From a virus: 64,000 nucleotides of DNA. How positions within the stretch are numbered: position 1 is the stretch's first letter; each line of letters opens with the position of its first letter. The stretch lies in IMG/VR virus record IMGVR_UViG_3300035438_000194, positions 1-64,000 of that record. One strand, written 5' to 3'. Below the pieces are notes generated by a model that was given only the letters and a program-made list of their open reading frames with translations, made no database searches and had not been told where the DNA came from. This document shows, in pieces, positions 7,234 to 13,281 of the stretch. The translations under genes were made by a program, and so were the position numbers.

Positions 7234-7698
7234 CTAAAATATGGTTGGGTCAGGGTTTTCACTCTGATTCACTACCACTTCCTTCTGAACAGGTGCTTGG
7301 TTCAATTGTGGACGCTTTGTACCACCTGCAAGACCTCTAATCTCCAAATATCTTTGAGCCTGTGCGGTTGCAACTGCTGCCTGCATTGCTGGAGACTTGC
7401 GTAATGCACCTTCTAACTCAAAAGTCTCAAGGTCACCGTTAACAACACTGCCATTTTCAGTAATGACAAGGTCTGTAGCGTAATCACCTATCTTTTTGCA
7501 ACCGTGTTTATCCCACAATGTTACTCGTGGAACTTCCATAATGTCACCGTTTAACTCTACCATATCACTACGGAAGTTCTCACCTTTGTTTTTCTTGATT
7601 GCTGCAATCTCTTCATCTGTACAGTTGTACAAGTGGAAGGTGTAACAAGGTGTGCCTGTACCTTTTGCAAGGTAGAAATTGTTCAATTTTGCTTTCAT
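7234..7698 (-). CDS. Hypothetical early protein, paralogue of 8155-8595
   Basis: 154 aa (MKAKLNNFYLAKGTGTPCYT). A beta-rich N-terminal domain is followed by a helix containing LRKSPAMQAAVATAQAQRYL, a Gln-rich linker and the C-terminal tail NPDPTIF. The 8155-8595 protein has the same plan: a KSPAL helix and a terminal PPTAF. Similar architecture plus an aromatic Pro-containing tail recalls the protein-interaction tails of single-stranded-DNA-binding proteins (IPF/PPF ends). That is suggestive only. The degenerate early elements at 7775 and 8032 lie upstream. Confidence 0.7.
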   Translation of the reverse strand: MKAKLNNFYLAKGTGTPCYTFHLYNCTDEEIAAIKKNKGENFRSDMVELNGDIMEVPRVTLWDKHGCKKIGDYATDLVITENGSVVNGDLETFELEGALRKSPAMQAAVATAQAQRYLEIRGLAGGTKRPQLNQAPVQKEVVVNQSENPDPTIF

Positions 7699-7701
7699 AA
7701 G

Positions 7702-8117
7702 CTGTTGATTTTGAGGGTTTTAAGTTATTAAATTGTTTATTGTTAACTGACACATCTATGAGGAAGTGCAAATTATTAAGGAAAGTAGTCGGGGAAGAAA
7801 GAGGCAGATAGGGACAGGACAGAGCAATAGGATTACAAGAATGAGCAGTTTGCTAACTGACTGATTATCAGTACCAAGTTATCAGTTTTCCCAGAGTAGT
7901 ATACTAACAACCTGCTATGTTAGGAATCCAATAGTCTGACATATGAGTAGTAATAGAGTAGTAAGTTAATAGCCTGTTAGATACTGACCACTGCATACTG
8001 TCTGCTGTTAGGCTGTGTACGCATTTCAATCATTAAGGACCGTAGTCGGGGAGGAAGGCACACGTTAATGTCCACGCATAAGGTCACGCATTGCCCTGTT
8101 GTGCAGAGGTGATAGTA
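7702..8117. other. Non-coding stretch with two copies of a 25-nt early-element variant
   Basis: About 415 bp without a convincing gene. Two 25-nt segments at 7775-7799 and 8032-8056 match at 22 positions. Each starts ATTAAGGA and continues into AGTAGTCGGGGA or CGTAGTCGGGGA, so they are degenerate relatives of the ATTAAGGACTTT element seen further right. Neither is close to a start codon. GTAGTAATAGAGTAGTAAG near 7945 is locally repetitive. I see nothing else. Confidence 0.4.
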
Positions 8118-8151
8118 AAAACCCCACGCACCGTAAGGCACGCAGGGTTTT
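8118..8151 (-). terminator. Rho-independent terminator after the 8155-8595 gene
   Basis: On the minus strand AAAACCC pairs with GGGTTTT. Between them TGCGTGCC and GGTGCGTG pair completely if G-U wobbles are allowed, closed by a UUAC loop, giving about 15 bp followed by a U-rich tail. It lies 4 nt after the stop codon of the leftward 8155-8595 gene. A GGTGATAG motif (8108-8115) follows immediately. Confidence 0.7.
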
Positions 8152-8154
8152 AAG

Positions 8155-8595
8155 TTAGAAGGCGGTAGGTGGAAGGTCACTGTTCACTTCAATTTCAACA
8201 GGTTCTTCTTGGAACTGCATCAAGTATTGAGCACGGGCTTTTCCTTCAAGCATAGCAAAGCCACGGTCAGTATTAGCCAACGCAGGGCTTTTTGCTACCA
8301 AAGAGTCAAGGAATGATTCTTCCGTCTTCAAAGGATACCACGAGAATTTGCCATTCTTACCCGTTGAGCGTCTGACAATAATTTCAGCACCCAAATTGTC
8401 ATTGCAACGGAAGGAAGGTTTTCCCGCGTTAGGTCCTACACTGATATCACCGCTGTAATAAGATTTCCCGTTTTCAGGGTTTACACCGCAGTCATCAATG
8501 TATTGGGCTTTGGAGTCAGCGTCCATACCAATAATAGCATAAAAGAATTTACCCGTCTTGGAAGGGTTGTCATAAACGGCTTTGAATTGTGCCAT
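8155..8595 (-). CDS. Hypothetical early protein, paralogue of 7234-7698
   Basis: 146 aa (MAQFKAVYDNPSKTGKFFYA). Beta-rich N-terminal domain with many Gly/Tyr turns, a helix with AKSPALANTDRGFAMLEG, then an acidic tail ending NSDLPPTAF. The domain order and KSPA helix match the 7234-7698 protein. An early element lies at 8630-8641, 34 nt upstream of the ATG, further than usual, and a second one sits at 8729-8740. A strong terminator follows. Possible ssDNA-binding or replication accessory role, unproven. Confidence 0.7.
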   Translation of the reverse strand: MAQFKAVYDNPSKTGKFFYAIIGMDADSKAQYIDDCGVNPENGKSYYSGDISVGPNAGKPSFRCNDNLGAEIIVRRSTGKNGKFSWYPLKTEESFLDSLVAKSPALANTDRGFAMLEGKARAQYLMQFQEEPVEIEVNSDLPPTAF

Positions 8596-8892
8596 AGGTT
8601 AAAAAAGTTTAAAGGGTTAACATTAGAAGATTAAGGACTTTGAAAGCACAGGCAACACGCAGCGTCTCCCGCTAACCCCCGATATAGAAGGTGTGTGAGG
8701 TAGGAAAGAGGCTGTGTGTGTGCAGTTCATTAAGGACTTTGACGCAGAGGAGTAGTAGGTAAACCACCCTAACTTCCGCGCTTGGGCCACGGTAATACAA
8801 CAGGACAGAGCACCCACAACGGAGTACCCTGTCCAACACAGCAGGACCCCGATTAGAGTGCACTGCTGTGTTTGTTTTAGTAACGAGCCTTA
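8596..8892 (-). other. Intergenic region with two early elements and stacked hairpins
   Basis: About 300 bp with no supported gene. It contains two exact ATTAAGGACTTT elements (8630-8641, 8729-8740), a structured repeat at 8744-8789 shared with 10884-10927, a GGACAG/CTGTCC inverted repeat (8803-8808 with 8829-8834) and a perfect 10-bp hairpin AACACAGCAG/CTGCTGTGTT (8835-8844 with 8863-8872). The hairpins sit just downstream of the 8893-9192 gene and probably mark its 3' end. Confidence 0.45.
8744..8789 (-). repeat. Conserved structured element, copy 1
   Basis: Read on the minus strand, GGCCCAAG, GCGGAAGTTAGG, a short loop and CCTACTACTC precede an early element (8729-8740). The same order occurs at 10884-10927. 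TAGG (8768-8771) can pair with CCTA (8756-8759). Loop bases differ between copies while the flanks are kept, as expected of an RNA hairpin or a protein-binding site just upstream of a promoter. Confidence 0.4.
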
Positions 8893-9192
8893 TCAGAAGC
8901 AACCTACAACATTAGCAACAGTATCCGCAGATGACTGTCTCGCAAGTTGTGCTGCCTCCATAAGTTGAACTGATAAGAACTCGGTTGTGATAATCTCCTT
9001 GAAACTCTCAAGGGCATTGTCGCCATATTCACCACGGGCTATAGAATACAAGGCATTTGCGACATTGTCAGCCTTATTTCTGATACCAATGGTGTCAGGT
9101 TTGAAACTCAATAAGAGTTCCGTTAATAATGCAGAGTCAATTGACACTGCTTCTCTACCCGCGCAGGATAAGATTGGTTGGTCTTTTTTCAT
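8893..9192 (-). CDS. Hypothetical early protein
   Basis: 99 aa, largely helical (LLTELLLSFKPDTIGIRNKA and EFLSVQLMEAAQLARQSSAD). No recognised domain. An exact early element lies at 9214-9225, 21 nt upstream of the ATG, and a stack of hairpins follows the stop. It is typical of the series of small leftward genes here. Confidence 0.65.
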   Translation of the reverse strand: MKKDQPILSCAGREAVSIDSALLTELLLSFKPDTIGIRNKADNVANALYSIARGEYGDNALESFKEIITTEFLSVQLMEAAQLARQSSADTVANVVGCF

Positions 9193-9247
9193 AACTTTAG
9201 TTTAGTTTAAATCATTAAGGACTTTGAGGACAGAGAGGAGGAAGGCC

Positions 9248-9481
9248 CTAAAGCCCACCATACATCTCACTGTAATCATCACCGTGCATATAGTCTATCT
9301 CATCTTCCATAAAGTTAGACTCAATGTTACCTATTGGTTTACGCACGGTAATAGGTTTGTTTGCTAACAGACCTTCATAGTAGGCAATTATGTGACCTAC
9401 ACTGATTCCGTTTAACACTTTACCGTCAAGTAAGTTAGTAAACTTACGCTCTGTTTCTTTTAACGCTGTTTCTTTGTCCAT
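9248..9481 (-). CDS. Hypothetical early protein
   Basis: 77 aa. A helical N-terminal half (KETALKETERKFTNLLDGKV-like rhythm) is followed by an acidic, Tyr/Met-rich C-terminus (DEIDYMHGDDYSEMYGGL). Unlike its neighbours it has no early element directly upstream; only 43 nt separate it from the 9525-9743 gene, so it probably shares that gene's transcript. Confidence 0.6.
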   Translation of the reverse strand: MDKETALKETERKFTNLLDGKVLNGISVGHIIAYYEGLLANKPITVRKPIGNIESNFMEDEIDYMHGDDYSEMYGGL

Positions 9482-9524
9482 ATATAAGGTTTAAAAGTTT
9501 ACATAAGAAAGAGATAGCACAAGG

Positions 9525-9743
9525 TTACATACCCTGTGCTGTCTCATACGCAGATATTTCTGTTTCAATCTGCTCTTGGAAGTGTTCTGCAAGTCTTTCA
9601 AACCTGCGTATAACAGATACTGTTGCAAAGTCTTCTTCAAATGAGAGGGACTCGGCACTCTCACTTGCTAAATAGTCTCTGTCTGACTTGATTTCAGCCT
9701 GAATATAGGCTACTACTTCCATTAATACTGATGCTTTGTTCAT
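9525..9743 (-). CDS. Hypothetical early protein, acidic helical
   Basis: 72 aa, predicted almost entirely helical and acidic (SESAESLSFEEDFATVSVIR, EHFQEQIETEISAYETAQGM). It is preceded by an exact early element at 9760-9771, 16 nt before the ATG. No family recognised. Short acidic helical proteins of this kind in phage early regions often bind host proteins, but nothing here shows a partner. Confidence 0.6.
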   Translation of the reverse strand: MNKASVLMEVVAYIQAEIKSDRDYLASESAESLSFEEDFATVSVIRRFERLAEHFQEQIETEISAYETAQGM

Positions 9744-9799
9744 ACTGTTATTTTGTTTGATTAAGGACTTTTAAAAGAAAAGCACAAGGGAGTTACCCC

Positions 9800-10012
9800 T
9801 TATGCCTGAACACCATAAGTGTCATCTTCAACCACCATTTCAATAAAGTCCTTGCTAATGAACTTGATTTCAATAGGCTCTATCAAACCTTTGCAGTATT
9901 GAAAGGTAGTAAGAGCATCAATGATGCTGTCACCTGCAACATAAAGAATTTCTTCTACACCTTTGTAAAGGTGATGCGGGTAAGTAATTAAGTACAAGTT
10001 TTTTGTTCTCAT
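9800..10012 (-). CDS. Hypothetical early protein
   Basis: 70 aa, alpha/beta in character (NLYLITYPHHLYKGVEEILY, IKFISKDFIEMVVEDDTYG). Early element at 10030-10041, 17 nt upstream of the ATG. Domain unknown. The compact beta-alpha-beta pattern could be a small ferredoxin-like fold, an impression only. Confidence 0.6.
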   Translation of the reverse strand: MRTKNLYLITYPHHLYKGVEEILYVAGDSIIDALTTFQYCKGLIEPIEIKFISKDFIEMVVEDDTYGVQA

Positions 10013-10084
10013 ATTATTAGATTTGAACCATTAAGGACTTTGTATTAGATAAGAACACAGCCCCCTATTACGAGGGCTATGTTA

Positions 10085-10408
10085 TTAGTTTGACAATTCA
10101 GCAGCGTCAAGTTCCGCTTGAAGTTCATCAGTTACAGGCAGTGTGAATACAATATGTCCTGAACATACTTGCATTTTACCGTCTTTAACATAGAACCCAA
10201 TACCTGAAGTACACTTGTGCCCGTCAGGTTGAACAAGTACAACAGTGCAAGAATAGTGGTCCCAACCTACGAACTCCGTATCAAAGAAGATTGTGCCTTC
10301 TCTGTATACTGTCTTACGCAGTGGTCCAACTTCACCTGTTGGCGTTTCACCATAGTTGTCTGAACCTTCTTTAAAGGCTTTGATTGCAATTTCTGATAAG
10401 TTTTTCAT
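10085..10408 (-). CDS. Hypothetical early protein, beta-rich
   Basis: 107 aa. A short N-terminal helix (LSEIAIKAFKEGSDNYGETP) is followed by a series of strands (TVYREGTIFFDTEFVGWDHY, CTVVLVQPDGHKCTSGIGFY) and a C-terminal helix (DELQAELDAAEL). Early element at 10433-10444, 24 nt before the ATG. Possibly a single beta-sandwich domain; family not recognised. Confidence 0.65.
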   Translation of the reverse strand: MKNLSEIAIKAFKEGSDNYGETPTGEVGPLRKTVYREGTIFFDTEFVGWDHYSCTVVLVQPDGHKCTSGIGFYVKDGKMQVCSGHIVFTLPVTDELQAELDAAELSN

Positions 10409-10466
10409 AATAAAAGGTATTAATTTTAAATCATTAAGGACTTTGTGCTAAAAGAAAACCACGGTG

Positions 10467-10670
10467 TTACCCGTGATTCTCCTGTGCACGCATCTCTCTC
10501 ACTTGGAATACAACTATCCAAGTGATAAAGGCGGTGATGATACCAAAGAATATGTTCATTGGTGTTGACAGCTCTCTTACTTCTTCATTACAGGTGAAGT
10601 TGATGATATACAAGATTGTAATAGCATCTAATAGAGCAATGATTGAGATGATGAGGGTGAATAGTCTCAT
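10467..10670 (-). CDS. Two-helix membrane protein
   Basis: 67 aa from MRLFTLIISIIALLD. Two hydrophobic helices are clear, at about residues 3-24 and 37-57, joined by a short polar loop with CNEEVREL, and the tail is charged (QVREMRAQENHG). An in-frame ATG 35 codons upstream would read through the preceding gene's 3' end, so the internal Met is chosen. A degenerate early element (ATTAAGAGTTTA at 10684-10695) overlaps the stop of the lipoprotein gene. Possible membrane-exclusion or holin-like protein; not assignable. Confidence 0.6.
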   Translation of the reverse strand: MRLFTLIISIIALLDAITILYIINFTCNEEVRELSTPMNIFFGIITAFITWIVVFQVREMRAQENHG

Positions 10671-10692
10671 AGGTTTATAATTGATTAAGAGT

Positions 10693-10845
10693 TTACCACC
10701 AATTGGTACCGCGAGAATTGTAGTTCCCGTTGTGTTTAGGTTGAAATGTATCGTGACAACTGTGTGTGGTTGCACAAGATGTGAGCATTGCTACTATTAA
10801 GATGGTTGCAATGTAGAGTAGAGCATAGGCTGTTGACTTTTTCAT
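10693..10845 (-). CDS. Small lipoprotein, paralogue of 4704-4871
   Basis: 50 aa. It starts MKKSTAYALLYIATILIVAM and reaches the lipobox MLTSC with Cys24, the same position as in the 4704-4871 protein, with which it shares MKKS-AY and LTSC. The mature part is only about 26 residues (ATTHSCHDTFQPKHNGNY) and ends in TNWW. Preceded by an exact early element (10865-10876) 19 nt before the ATG, so it should be made at the start of infection, fitting a superinfection-exclusion or envelope-modifying role (inference). The two-helix membrane gene follows directly. Confidence 0.7.
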   Translation of the reverse strand: MKKSTAYALLYIATILIVAMLTSCATTHSCHDTFQPKHNGNYNSRGTNWW

Positions 10846-10883
10846 AGGGTTATAATTTACATTGATTAAGGACTTTTGTGCTA

Positions 10884-10927
10884 ACAGAGTAGTAGGCCAA
10901 AAGACCTAACTTCTGCCCTTGGGGCCC
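10884..10927 (-). repeat. Conserved structured element, copy 2
   Basis: Minus strand: GGGCCCCAAG, GCAGAAGTTAGG, then CCTACTACTC, matching copy 1 at 8744-8789 in order and spacing. TAGGTC-UUUU-GGCCTA forms a 6-bp hairpin with one U-G pair (10893-10908). It lies directly upstream of the early element of the lipoprotein gene. Confidence 0.45.
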
Positions 10928-10950
10928 AGAGGCGCTAACACACCACGAGA

Positions 10951-11136
10951 TTAACTCTCGGGTGCATCAGCATTGCCAATGGCTTTATTAACAAGTAAGT
11001 TGAATAACAACTCACCCGTAGGTAAGATGTGTATTTCAAACTTCTTGATGTGACCTGTGGTCAACCAAGTGTTAATCTTCTGTTGCATCTTCTTGTGGTC
11101 TGCAACAGGAACTATTTCAAATTGAACTTTATACAT
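10951..11136 (-). CDS. Hypothetical early protein
   Basis: 61 aa (MYKVQFEIVPVADHKKMQQK, then HILPTGELLFNLLVNKAIG). Alpha/beta pattern with alternating strands; no motif recognised. Exact early element at 11154-11165, 17 nt before the ATG. Confidence 0.6.
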   Translation of the reverse strand: MYKVQFEIVPVADHKKMQQKINTWLTTGHIKKFEIHILPTGELLFNLLVNKAIGNADAPES

Positions 11137-11190
11137 AGGTTTACATTTGAATCATTAAGGACTTTTGTGAGCGTGAGTGGGAAGGAGAGA

Positions 11191-11220
11191 GGTGATAGTA
11201 AAAAATAGAAACCTACCACC
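11191..11220 (-). terminator. Intergenic hairpin of the GGTGATAG type
   Basis: GGTGATAG (11191-11198) pairs with CTACCACC (11213-11220), 8 bp including one G-U pair on the minus strand only. It lies 8 nt after the stop of the leftward 11228-11377 gene, matching the position of the similar hairpin at 489-514. Confidence 0.5.
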
Positions 11221-11227
11221 CCTTCAA

Positions 11228-11377
11228 CTACTCTGTTATCTCATACCACGTGTCATCCTTCCGCACTACCTTATAGGTAATAGTTCCGTCTTCATTGAGT
11301 CTAACATCTCTAATGAAGTCACCGCGGAATCTCTTCTTGAGACCCGCGATGATTTGTGTTAGGCTGTTAACTCGCAT
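11228..11377 (-). CDS. Small hypothetical protein
   Basis: 49 aa (MRVNSLTQIIAGLKKRFRGD, then RLNEDGTITYKVVRKDDTWY). A basic helix is followed by a beta hairpin. The start lies inside the end of the 11359-11553 gene (19-nt overlap, other frame), indicating coupled translation, and a GGTGATAG hairpin follows the stop. This is more convincing than the antisense plus-strand frame covering the same bases. Confidence 0.55.
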   Translation of the reverse strand: MRVNSLTQIIAGLKKRFRGDFIRDVRLNEDGTITYKVVRKDDTWYEITE

Positions 11378-11553
11378 AACTTCTTCATCAAGTAAAGGTT
11401 ATACAGCAACAGGGCTTCCGCAGGTGCTTCAAACATTCTCTCAAATGATTGAGCATCAATAGGTTGCTTGGTTATAGTTGTATACAACTTGCAATTCAGG
11501 ACACATAGGTCTCTACGCTGTTTTGCAGTAAGCGTGATTTTCTCTTGTACCAT
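11359..11553 (-). CDS. Hypothetical early protein
   Basis: 64 aa from MVQEKITLTAKQRRDLCVLN. A longer frame would add residues containing KVLN, which is only the early element (11569-11580) read in frame, so the Met 15 nt after the element is the start. Helical and rather hydrophobic C-terminus (EALLLYNLYLMKKLCELTA). No family recognised. Confidence 0.6.
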   Translation of the reverse strand: MVQEKITLTAKQRRDLCVLNCKLYTTITKQPIDAQSFERMFEAPAEALLLYNLYLMKKLCELTA

Positions 11554-11600
11554 ATTATATTTTAAACTATTAAGGACTTTATACAACAAGCATAAGCCCC

Positions 11601-11795
11601 CTAAGAAGGGAGCTCAGCTGTTGGTTCTATTCTGAAGGCAAAGCAGGTAAGGTCTCCGAAGTCTCCTTCAGAGAATTGCCATTTGATTGTCTCTGCTTTC
11701 TCAAGTGAATCGCAAATTGTTGAATGCGTCTCAATTGTTTCTTCTGCATCTCCTTCATAGGTGATGGCTGTCTTGTAAGTCAGTTTGTAGTGCAT
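11601..11795 (-). CDS. Hypothetical early protein
   Basis: 64 aa (MHYKLTYKTAITYEGDAEET, SLEKAETIKWQFSEGDFGDL). A beta-alpha-beta pattern with acidic patches. The early element at 11811-11822 differs by one base from the consensus (GGATTTT) and lies 15 nt before the ATG. Confidence 0.6.
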   Translation of the reverse strand: MHYKLTYKTAITYEGDAEETIETHSTICDSLEKAETIKWQFSEGDFGDLTCFAFRIEPTAELPS

Positions 11796-11845
11796 AATGT
11801 TATTTCAATCATTAAGGATTTTACACACAAAAGAAAGGAAGAGGC

Positions 11846-12031
11846 CTAAGCCTCAACCTCATTACAACCATAGAGCTCAGCCTTCCGTTGGACTAACCTT
11901 GCCTCTACATCATCAAGCGCACTAATATAACCGTCAGAATATTCATCCATACCGTTGGCCCTAATATCTTCCCAGGTATTCTTAATAGCGTCCTTAACAA
12001 TAGCAATAGCCAAATCTAAATCTGTTTTCAT
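11846..12031 (-). CDS. Hypothetical early protein, helical
   Basis: 61 aa from MKTDLDLAIAIVKDAIKNTW; the six residues of an earlier ATG come from the leader. Helical and acidic (MDEYSDGYISALDDVEARLV). Exact early element at 12048-12059, 16 nt before the start. No family recognised. Confidence 0.6.
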   Translation of the reverse strand: MKTDLDLAIAIVKDAIKNTWEDIRANGMDEYSDGYISALDDVEARLVQRKAELYGCNEVEA

Positions 12032-12076
12032 AATGTTATTTAAAAGCATTAAGGACTTTACAATCAGAGAACAGGG

Positions 12077-12304
12077 TTATTCACCCTGCTCATCTGTTGC
12101 ATTGAAGAACTCGAGTTCCCCACACTCACATAGGTTGTCATCATAAGTAAAGACTCCCGTCTCTAACCACTGATAGACTTCACCTTCACAAGCGTCATAC
12201 ACCCAATCATATTGGTTGTTAACATCAATGTGAATATTGTACAGCGGACCGTGCTGCTCCATTCTACCCGTCATAAGGTAGAAGATAATAAATAAAGACT
12301 TCAT
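12077..12304 (-). CDS. Hypothetical protein
   Basis: 75 aa with a short hydrophobic start (MKSLFIIFYLMTG), too short for a confident signal peptide, then an acidic soluble part with CECGELEFF near the end. Starts at Met11 or Met15 are also possible. The leader lacks a canonical early element; the multibranched RNA at 12340-12440 lies immediately upstream on the same strand and may form its 5'-UTR. Confidence 0.5.
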   Translation of the reverse strand: MKSLFIIFYLMTGRMEQHGPLYNIHIDVNNQYDWVYDACEGEVYQWLETGVFTYDDNLCECGELEFFNATDEQGE

Positions 12305-12339
12305 ACTATAAGGTTTAAATGATTACGGAGTTAAAACAT

Positions 12340-12440
12340 ATTACTTCCGCACCGTAGGTCCGCCTAAGTCTTCATTGAAGAGACCGCATATGGCAAGAGT
12401 TATCTCGGCTACCCTAGTCTGTAACAGACGCAGAAGTAAT
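12340..12440 (-). ncRNA. Candidate multibranched structured RNA
   Basis: On the minus strand AUUACUUCUGC pairs with GCGGAAGUAAU: 11 bp with one U-G pair. On the plus strand that pair is a C-A mismatch, so the minus strand is favoured. Inside are four local hairpins: GUCUG-UUA-CAGAC; GGUA/UGCC with inner GAG-AUAA-CUC; UCUUC-AAU-GAAGA; and UAGG-CGGA-CCUA. There is no reading frame. It lies between the 12459-12662 and 12077-12304 genes and could be a free small RNA or a leader element. Confidence 0.55.
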
Positions 12441-12458
12441 AGTTAAAGAAGAGAGAGG

Positions 12459-12662
12459 CTAAAAGCCCCCCTCTTGGTTCATCAACTTAGCCACGTGGCT
12501 TGGGTCAACAAAGCGTTTGGTTATCTTGAATGCTGCTGCAGGTGGACAGCTGTCAAGATATTGTTGCGCTAAGAATGCGCTATGTTTAGTGGTTGAAGTC
12601 CATTGAAGGCGTTCAACTTCTGTACCCTTGTGGTCAAGGATGTAAGCAAAGTAAAGTGTCAT
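12459..12662 (-). CDS. Hypothetical early protein
   Basis: 67 aa (MTLYFAYILDHKGTEVERLQ, then SAFLAQQYLDSCPPAAAFKI). A beta start and central helix; no known domain. Exact early element at 12680-12691, 17 nt upstream of the ATG. Confidence 0.6.
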   Translation of the reverse strand: MTLYFAYILDHKGTEVERLQWTSTTKHSAFLAQQYLDSCPPAAAFKITKRFVDPSHVAKLMNQEGGF

Positions 12663-12733
12663 ATCTGTTATTTGAATGCATTAAGGACTTTCCATCACGC
12701 TGAGAGAGCGAGGGGATTTCTCCCCCTCTCTCA

Positions 12734-12958
12734 TCACATCTTGTTGATGATACTTCTGATTTGAGTCAGTTGCTTTACAACATCAGGCTGTGCCTCTCTA
12801 AGTTCTTCAACAAGAATTTCATAGGCATCTTCAAGACCTCTGCGTACGCCCAATTGGAATTGTTCATCATCCTTTGGAAACGCGTTTATGCTAAGACGTC
12901 TTTCTTGTTGTTTGATTGCAGAATCAACCGTGAAGGTTGCAATAAGTAAATGGTTCAT
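12734..12958 (-). CDS. Hypothetical early protein, helical
   Basis: 74 aa from MNHLLIATFTVDSAIKQQER. The longer frame reads the early element as KVLN and is rejected. Mostly helical with GRRGLEDAYEILVEELREA-like charge pattern near residues 40-58. Exact early element at 12977-12988, 18 nt before this Met. Confidence 0.6.
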   Translation of the reverse strand: MNHLLIATFTVDSAIKQQERRLSINAFPKDDEQFQLGVRRGLEDAYEILVEELREAQPDVVKQLTQIRSIINKM

Positions 12959-13011
12959 AGTATTATATTTGAATTGATTAAGGACTTTACTATACAATCA
13001 AATGAACCCCC

Positions 13012-13251
13012 TTAGAAAGGAGGTCCATCTGGAAATGATGCAGCCCAACGCTCAGCATCACGTTGCTTTTGGTGTTCAGTGTTACACTTAGGACAATAGT
13101 CTTCAAAGCCAACTATCTCATAGTTATCAGTGACTATTGGGTCAAACTCTTGGCCTGTCTCATCAAAGTCGTGATAGATAACCACAGGCTTCTTGATGAA
13201 GTTTGTTTCTTCTTGCATGCAGCATAGGCATATTGAACTTTCTGTTTGCAT
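13012..13251 (-). CDS. Small zinc-finger-like early protein
   Basis: 79 aa from MQTESSICLCCMQEETNF. Two Cys pairs, CLCC near residue 8-11 and CPKC near residue 54-57, can form a four-Cys zinc site. Between them is a beta-like acidic segment, and the end is FPDGPPF. The longer upstream frame reads through the early element (KVLN) and is rejected. Exact element at 13270-13281, 18 nt upstream, making this the first gene of the leftward series. Confidence 0.6.
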   Translation of the reverse strand: MQTESSICLCCMQEETNFIKKPVVIYHDFDETGQEFDPIVTDNYEIVGFEDYCPKCNTEHQKQRDAERWAASFPDGPPF

Positions 13252-13281
13252 AATGTTGTTATTTAACTCATTAAGGACTTT

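Larger units (their letters stand above)
8630..13281 (-). promoter_or_regulatory. Repeated early-gene element AAAGTCCTTAAT (14 copies)
   Basis: Plus-strand ATTAAGGACTTT occurs exactly at 8630, 8729, 9214, 9760, 10030, 10433, 10865, 11154, 11569, 12048, 12680, 12977 and 13270 (each 12 bp). A one-mismatch copy is at 11811, and weaker relatives are at 7775, 8032 and 10684. In minus orientation nearly all lie 15-24 nt before a start codon. A looser extension follows: AAAGTCCTTAATG, then AAATAAC or AAATATAAT just before the ATG. Constant spacing to many unrelated genes marks a promoter or 5'-leader element. It does not match the Bacteroidota -33/-7 consensus, so a phage-encoded or virion RNA polymerase could be the reader (inference). 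Confidence 0.8.

Noticed and set aside
7977-8180. 67-aa minus-strand ORF
   Set aside because: It starts inside the 8155-8595 gene's end, crosses the strong terminator and a degenerate early element, and has a low-complexity Cys/Pro composition.
8623-8902. Overlapping minus-strand ORFs in the 8596-8892 gap
   Set aside because: They run through early elements and hairpins, have Cys/Ser-rich unlikely compositions, and one overlaps the next gene; treated as non-coding.
11177-11362. Plus-strand 61-aa ORF
   Set aside because: It is antisense to the better-supported 11228-11377 gene and sits in a wholly leftward block.
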